The notes beneath the pieces are model-generated. The model worked only from the letters and a program-made list of their open reading frames with translations, was not told where the DNA came from and did not search any database. Below, one piece after another: positions 59,891-64,000 of a DNA stretch of 64,000 bases. The DNA is from JAJXWB01 sp047971685. Its GTDB lineage: Bacteria; Pseudomonadota; Alphaproteobacteria; Rhizobiales; Beijerinckiaceae. The stretch covers positions 1-64,000 of the forward strand of contig JBKDZW010000003.1 in NCBI GenBank assembly GCA_047971685.1. The letters run 5' to 3'. Within the stretch, counting starts at the first letter, position 1. Each line of letters begins with the position of its first letter. Position numbers and translations under genes: made by a program.

Positions 59891-60918
59891 GCTGCGTTGC
59901 GCCTTGTATCGCCGGCGCGACCGACTTCTGCGACCGCTGCGCGCAAGACGTCGAGACCGGCGCCGCGCCCGACCGCCTCCATCGCCAGACGGCGCCGATA
60001 AGCGCGCGCGCCGGGACGTCCGGCGAAAAGGCCAAGGAGGTGGCGCGTCATCGACGACAGCCGTACGCCTTCGGCAAGCCGCGCGGCAATGTAGGGTTCG
60101 AGCGCCTCGAGCGCGGCATGCGCATCGACGGCCGGCGCCGCTTCGCCGAACAGGTCGGGATCGACGGAAAGCAGCAATTCCGGCGCATGATAGGCGGCGC
60201 GCCCGAGCATGACGCCGTCCACATGAGCAAGATGCGCGCGCGCCTCGGCAAGCGTCGCAATGGCGCCGTTGATAACGATGGGCGTTGCCGGCATCGCGCG
60301 CTTGAGAGCGTAGACCAGCGGATAATCGAGCGGCGGCACATCGCGGTTTTCGCGGGGAGAGAGGCCTTGCAGCCAGGCCTTGCGGGCATGCGCGATAATT
60401 GCGTCCGCGCCTGCCGCGACAACCTTTTCCGCCATATCGAACAGCGCTGCGCGCGGATCCTGGTCGTCGACGCCGATGCGGCATTTGACGGTCACGGGAA
60501 GGTCGACGGCCGCTTTCATCGCCGCCACGCAATCGGCCACCAACGCGGGCTCGCGCATCAGGCAGGCGCCGAAACGCCCGTCCTGCACGCGATCCGACGG
60601 GCAGCCGACATTGAGGTTGATTTCGCAATAGCCGAAATCGGCGCAGATGCGCGCTGCGCGCGCCAGTTCGCCGGGGTTTGCGCCGCCGAGTTGCACCGCG
60701 ACCGGCTGTTCGGCGGGATCGAAACCGATGAGATGTTCCCGCTTGCCGTGAATGACGGCCGCCGCCGTCACCATTTCCGTATAAAGCAACGCCTTGCGCG
60801 TCATGAGGCGATGGAAGAACCGGCAATGCCGGTCCGTCCAGTCCATCATGGGGGCGACCGAAAACCGCCACGGCGAGGCGGGAGATCGGGTTGCGGACGT
60901 CGGGTTGCCGATGGTCAT
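59887..60918 (-). CDS. dusA: tRNA-dihydrouridine(20/20a) synthase
   Basis: A 343-residue FMN enzyme reducing uridine in the D-loop of tRNA. APMMDWTDRHCRFFHRL near 22-38 is the DusA opening; C106 lies in NLNVGCPSDRVQ with GRFGACLM following, and the FMN phosphate-binding VKCRIGVDD and GAIATLAEA regions are present. The ATG at 60918 gives the DusA N-terminus, although the frame continues upstream. It leads the operon. Confidence 0.95.
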   Translation of the reverse strand: MTIGNPTSATRSPASPWRFSVAPMMDWTDRHCRFFHRLMTRKALLYTEMVTAAAVIHGKREHLIGFDPAEQPVAVQLGGANPGELARAARICADFGYCEINLNVGCPSDRVQDGRFGACLMREPALVADCVAAMKAAVDLPVTVKCRIGVDDQDPRAALFDMAEKVVAAGADAIIAHARKAWLQGLSPRENRDVPPLDYPLVYALKRAMPATPIVINGAIATLAEARAHLAHVDGVMLGRAAYHAPELLLSVDPDLFGEAAPAVDAHAALEALEPYIAARLAEGVRLSSMTRHLLGLFAGRPGARAYRRRLAMEAVGRGAGLDVLRAAVAEVGRAGDTRRNAA

Positions 60919-61198
60919 GAGCGCTTTGTAATTACTTGCGCAGAGCGCGCCAGACGCTGTTTTAACGTCTCGCCCGCATTTGTAAATTTCTGATCTGCCG
61001 ACAGGCGGGCTTGCCGCGAAACCGCGGCGGTTATCGCGCCGGCGGCGGCGGGCAATTCCAAATTTACGAAAATTCACCTTATCTCGACATTTGCGCAATC
61101 TACCGGCAAATTTAGCCCTCATTTAACCAACGCCGCCTACTTTCCGGTCGCAGGTATAGCGTCCGGCAATCCGGACTTCGCCGCCCGGAGATGAAACG

Positions 61199-61450
61199 AT
61201 GTTGGAACCTCTTCGACAGCTGATCGACAAACATGCCCGGCTGCCGGTCAAGGCAGACACGCTTGCCGTGGAGCAGGATCTCTACGCTGCGGGCCTCACC
61301 TCCTTTGCCGCCGTGCAATTGATGCTGGCGCTGGAAGAAGCCTTCGATGTCGAATTCCCCGAGCGCATGCTCAATCGCCGCAGCTTCGCCAGCATCAAGG
61401 CGATCGCCGCATGCATTAACGAGCTGCGCCCGCAGGCTCTTGCATCATGA
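61199..61450 (+). CDS. Carrier protein (acyl/aminoacyl carrier)
   Basis: An 83-residue carrier protein of the ACP fold. The phosphopantetheine site is S35 in AAGLTSFAAVQLML, a divergent form of the usual D-S-L motif (here T-S-F). A second helix carries the acidic EEAFDVEFPERML. It differs from the fatty-acid ACP, so it is likely a dedicated carrier. GGAG precedes the ATG. It heads an operon with ATGA overlap to the next gene, and the downstream aminoacyl ligase suggests it is loaded with an amino acid. Confidence 0.92.
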   Translation: MLEPLRQLIDKHARLPVKADTLAVEQDLYAAGLTSFAAVQLMLALEEAFDVEFPERMLNRRSFASIKAIAACINELRPQALAS

Positions 61451-62604
61451 GCTCGCTCGTCGCACGCGCGCAGCTCGTCGGCGCCGTGGCCGCGCAATAT
61501 TGCGAAAACGTCGATAAGGAAGGGCGCTTCCCTTCCGAAGCCGTGCGCGCCATGAAAGAGGCCCGCCTGCTTTCCGCCTATATCCCCCGCGAATTCGGCG
61601 GCGAAGGCGCCGATCTCGCCGAGATCGCCGAAGTATGCTCGATCATCTCGCAGTCCTGCGCGTCCGCCGGCATGACCTATGCGATGCACCAGATCAAGCT
61701 TTCCAGCGTCATAAGCCATGGCGCCAATGTCGAATGGCATCGCGAATTCATGCGCCGCGTCAGCCGCGACCAATTGCTGGTGGCCTCCGCCACCACCGAG
61801 GGCGGCATCGGCGGCAATCTGCGCAACAGCATTTGCGCAGTCGAGCGCAATGGCGACCGTTTCAAGCTCGTCAAGGACGGCACCTGTATTTCCTACGGAC
61901 GCGATGCAGACGCCATTCTGATTACCGCGCGCAGCTCGCGCGATGCGCCGGCCTCCGACCAGGTGATGGCTGTGCTGACGAAGGATCAGTACAATCTCGA
62001 AATGATCGGCGCCTGGGACGCCATGGGCATGCGCGGCACATGCTCGGACAATTTCAAATTCTCCGCCGAAGGCGATGTGGCGCAAATCCTGCCGAACGAT
62101 TTCGGCGAGATCGCCGCCAAATCCATGCTCGCCATCTGCCACATCCTGTGGAGCGCGATCTGGTACGGCATCGCCTCGAGCGCCGTGTCGCGCGCGCAAT
62201 CCTTCGTGCGCGCCGAGGCGCGGCGCAATCCCTCCCAGACGCCGCCCGGCGCGCTGCGCGTGGCGGAAGCCGCCAACATGCTGCAATTGATGCGCTCCAA
62301 CACGGTCGCCGGCCTCACCCGCTTTTCGCGTGCGCAGGAGAATGAAGACGATCTTGGTTCTGTCGGCTTCATCGTCGCCATGAACAACATCAAGATCGGC
62401 GCCTCGCGCACGGTTGTCGATATCATCAATCACGCGTTGCTGATTACCGGCATCAACGGCTACCGCAACAACACGCCCTACAGCGTGGGCCGCCACATGC
62501 GCGACGCCCTGTCGGCGCAGATCATGATCTCGAACGACCGCATATTCGGCAATGTCGCAAATCTGCTGCTGATGCATCGTCTCGACCCGTCGCTGGCGGT
62601 CTGA
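61447..62604 (+). CDS. Acyl-CoA dehydrogenase-family flavoprotein of a carrier-protein operon
   Basis: A 385-residue protein with the ACAD fold: IPREFGGEGADLAEIAEV near 46-63, ASATTEGGIGGNLRNS near 117-132 as the FAD-binding strand, and GINGYRNNTPYSVGRHMRDAL near 338-358. The catalytic glutamate normally found in the C-terminal YEGT motif is not apparent: the equivalent stretch reads MISNDRIFGN. That suggests a reaction other than standard alpha,beta-desaturation, perhaps oxidation of a carrier-bound amino acid as in pyrrole-forming flavoproteins. Overlaps the carrier gene by four bases. Confidence 0.85.
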   Translation: MSSLVARAQLVGAVAAQYCENVDKEGRFPSEAVRAMKEARLLSAYIPREFGGEGADLAEIAEVCSIISQSCASAGMTYAMHQIKLSSVISHGANVEWHREFMRRVSRDQLLVASATTEGGIGGNLRNSICAVERNGDRFKLVKDGTCISYGRDADAILITARSSRDAPASDQVMAVLTKDQYNLEMIGAWDAMGMRGTCSDNFKFSAEGDVAQILPNDFGEIAAKSMLAICHILWSAIWYGIASSAVSRAQSFVRAEARRNPSQTPPGALRVAEAANMLQLMRSNTVAGLTRFSRAQENEDDLGSVGFIVAMNNIKIGASRTVVDIINHALLITGINGYRNNTPYSVGRHMRDALSAQIMISNDRIFGNVANLLLMHRLDPSLAV

Positions 62605-62606
62605 AC

Positions 62607-63518
62607 ATGTGCGATACCTGCCCTACCCTGCTCGACAAGCTCCTTCATCGCGGGCTTCTCGTCGAAACCGGCATCGACGGCCTTTATGGCCGCAGCGGCC
62701 TGTTTGAAAAGGTGGTCGACGGTTTCGATCGCCTGATCTCAAGGACCGGCGCCGACCAGAACGCCGAAGTTCTGCGCTTTCCGCCCGGCATGAACCGTGC
62801 GCTGTTCGAGAAGAGCGGTTATCTGAAAAGCTTTCCGCAGCTTGCCGGCACGGTGCATTCCTTCGATGGTTCCGACAAGGACCACGCCGCGCTGCTCGAT
62901 CGTCTCGCCGAGGGCCAGCCCTGGTGGGACAAGCAGGAGATGACCGACATCGTTCTGACGCCGGCGGCCTGCTATCCGCTTTATCCGACAGTGGCCAAGC
63001 GCGGCCCCCTGCCGGAAGACGGGCTGATCTTCGATCTCAATTCCTATTGCTTCCGCCACGAGCCCTCGAAAGAGCCGACGCGCATGCAGATGTTCCGCAT
63101 GCGCGAATATGTGCGGATCGGCACGCCCGACCAGGTCGTCGCCTTCCGTCAGAAATGGCTCGATCGCGGACAGGCGCTGATCAAGGGCCTCGGCCTTCCC
63201 TTCAATGTCGATGTCGCCAACGATCCCTTCTTCGGCCGCGCCGGCCGCGTAATGGCTTCGAGCCAGCGCGACCTCGGACTGAAATTTGAATTGCTGGTGC
63301 CCGTCAACAGCGAGGAAAATCCGACCGCCTGCCTGAGCTTCAATTATCATCAGGATCATTTCGGCTCGACCTGGAACATTCGCACCGCGGCAAACGAAAC
63401 CGCGCATACCGCTTGCGTCGGCTTCGGCATGGAGCGCGTGGCGATCGCCCTGTTCCGCCACCACGGGCTCGAAGTCGACAAATGGCCGTCCAAGGTGCGC
63501 GATGCGCTCTCCCTCTGA
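62607..63518 (+). CDS. Amino acid:[carrier protein] ligase, class II seryl-tRNA synthetase-like
   Basis: A 303-residue class II synthetase core without a tRNA-binding arm. Motif 2 is FRHEPSKEPTRMQMFRMREY (149-168) and motif 3 GFGMERVAIALFRHHG (272-287). Zinc ligands C122 (in TPAACYPLYP), E167 and C270 are spaced exactly as in the characterised Bradyrhizobium enzyme (131, 176, 279), offset by nine. Those enzymes activate glycine or alanine and transfer it to the phosphopantetheine of a small carrier protein, not to tRNA. The carrier two genes upstream is the expected partner. Two bases separate it from the flavoprotein gene. Confidence 0.93.
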   Translation: MCDTCPTLLDKLLHRGLLVETGIDGLYGRSGLFEKVVDGFDRLISRTGADQNAEVLRFPPGMNRALFEKSGYLKSFPQLAGTVHSFDGSDKDHAALLDRLAEGQPWWDKQEMTDIVLTPAACYPLYPTVAKRGPLPEDGLIFDLNSYCFRHEPSKEPTRMQMFRMREYVRIGTPDQVVAFRQKWLDRGQALIKGLGLPFNVDVANDPFFGRAGRVMASSQRDLGLKFELLVPVNSEENPTACLSFNYHQDHFGSTWNIRTAANETAHTACVGFGMERVAIALFRHHGLEVDKWPSKVRDALSL

Positions 63519-64000
63519 GAGCGCGTTTGCGCCCCACATAAATCCCGACGCCTACAAGTCCAGCGCGCTGCACGATCCCGCACGCGACTGGCCGCAGACC
63601 AATTGCTATATCGACCTCTGGATCGAAGCGGTTTTTTCGCGCAAGCTTTCGCCCGAAGCGATGCTCGGCTGCACGGCGACGCTCGATTTCGAAGGCGACC
63701 AGTTCACCTTCTTCAAGCCTTCGTTCGACGATCTCGAAAGCCTCTACGGTTTCAGCATCCGCGAATTGTCGATCTACGACGACGTTGCAGGCCATCTTGT
63801 CGAACAATGCGCGCGCGGGCGCCTCGTTCTGATGGAAGCCGATGCGTTCCACCTGCCCGATACGCGCGGCGTCTCCTATGGTCTGGAAAGCTCGAAGACG
63901 ACAATCGGCGTCAACCGGATCGACCCCGATGCGCGGCGCATCGAATTCTTCCACAACGAAGGCTATTTTTGCGCGCAAGAGGCCGATTACGATGGGATCG
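63502..64000 (+). CDS. DUF1839 family protein, truncated by the window edge
   Basis: The ATG at 63502 overlaps the ligase gene by 17 bases in another frame, and the frame is open to the end (166 codons). The N-terminal part reads NPDAYKSSALHDPARDWPQT and NCYIDLWIEAVF, then CTATLDFEGDQFTFFKPSF, LYGFSIRELSIYDDVAGHLV and LVLMEADAFHLPDTRGVSY, the pattern of DUF1839. Such genes are regularly found next to amino acid:[carrier protein] ligases. The role is unknown; the conserved DTRGxSY and C-x-N-C-Y regions suggest an enzyme, perhaps an acyl or peptidyl transferase. The C-terminus is outside. Confidence 0.85.
   Translation, partial: MRSPSESAFAPHINPDAYKSSALHDPARDWPQTNCYIDLWIEAVFSRKLSPEAMLGCTATLDFEGDQFTFFKPSFDDLESLYGFSIRELSIYDDVAGHLVEQCARGRLVLMEADAFHLPDTRGVSYGLESSKTTIGVNRIDPDARRIEFFHNEGYFCAQEADYDGI

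Overview
The window is 64 kb of high-GC, gene-dense chromosome from an alphaproteobacterium, most probably order Hyphomicrobiales (Rhizobiales). The evidence is the gene content: families largely confined to that group (DUF2865, DUF1289, DUF2059, CreA, class II DAHP synthase, DUF1839, and an amino acid:[carrier protein] ligase), CobT/CobS of the alphaproteobacterial type, and a palindromic intergenic repeat of the rhizobial kind. The family cannot be fixed from sequence alone. No phage, transposase, integrase or CRISPR array was found, so this looks like core chromosome with some accessory genes.

Region by region: 1-41 holds the first codons of a MerR-type regulator. 411-4656 is a coxG-coxS-coxL-coxM operon encoding a form II CO-dehydrogenase-like molybdenum hydroxylase, followed by nadE. 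7-14.9 kb is a mixture: a small DUF4405 membrane protein, a LOG-family hydrolase, YjbQ, a GST, a lone polar-amino-acid ABC ATPase, a small secreted protein built from EGN repeats, a LysR regulator and a class III CoA-transferase. 15-17.6 kb carries a FeeM-like N-acyl amino acid synthase and a solitary ccoG with a FixK/FNR-like site. 17.7-25 kb has psd, an Atm1-type exporter, DUF2147, a second LOG protein, citramalate synthase, a GNAT acetyltransferase and cysS. 25-37.5 kb has several exported proteins of unknown function plus gltX, a LigB-type dioxygenase, aroG, an acyltransferase, gor, rpiA and gph, ending with tRNA-Val(CAC). 38-40 kb encodes an OmpR/EnvZ-type two-component system. 40-44.5 kb carries an amidase, an acyl-CoA ligase and an L,D-transpeptidase. 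44.6-49.7 kb has DUF971, moaA and a complete TRAP transporter whose binding-protein gene faces the permease genes. 50-56.5 kb has a hydroxyisobutyrate-type dehydrogenase, a GST/MBL/UDG-like operon, a second histidine kinase and an epoxide-hydrolase-like protein. 56.5-61 kb has cobT, cobS, DUF1289, a TauE-like permease, a thioesterase and dusA.

The most interesting unit begins at 61199 and runs off the right edge. It is a tightly coupled operon of a carrier protein, an acyl-CoA-dehydrogenase-like flavoprotein, a class II seryl-tRNA-synthetase-like amino acid:[carrier protein] ligase with its zinc ligands intact, and a DUF1839 protein. It looks like a small pathway that loads an amino acid on a carrier and then modifies it. 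Its product is, to my knowledge, unknown.

A second window-wide theme is short tandem duplications (unit 9-37 bp, 2-5 copies, unrelated units). They sit almost exclusively between genes or over gene termini, and several supply stop or start codons of the adjacent genes. Molybdenum (coxSLM, moaA) and cobalamin (cobT, cobS) functions are both present but not clustered. Start codons were chosen by Shine-Dalgarno sequences and spacing; the long antisense frames opposite most genes were treated as GC-rich shadows.
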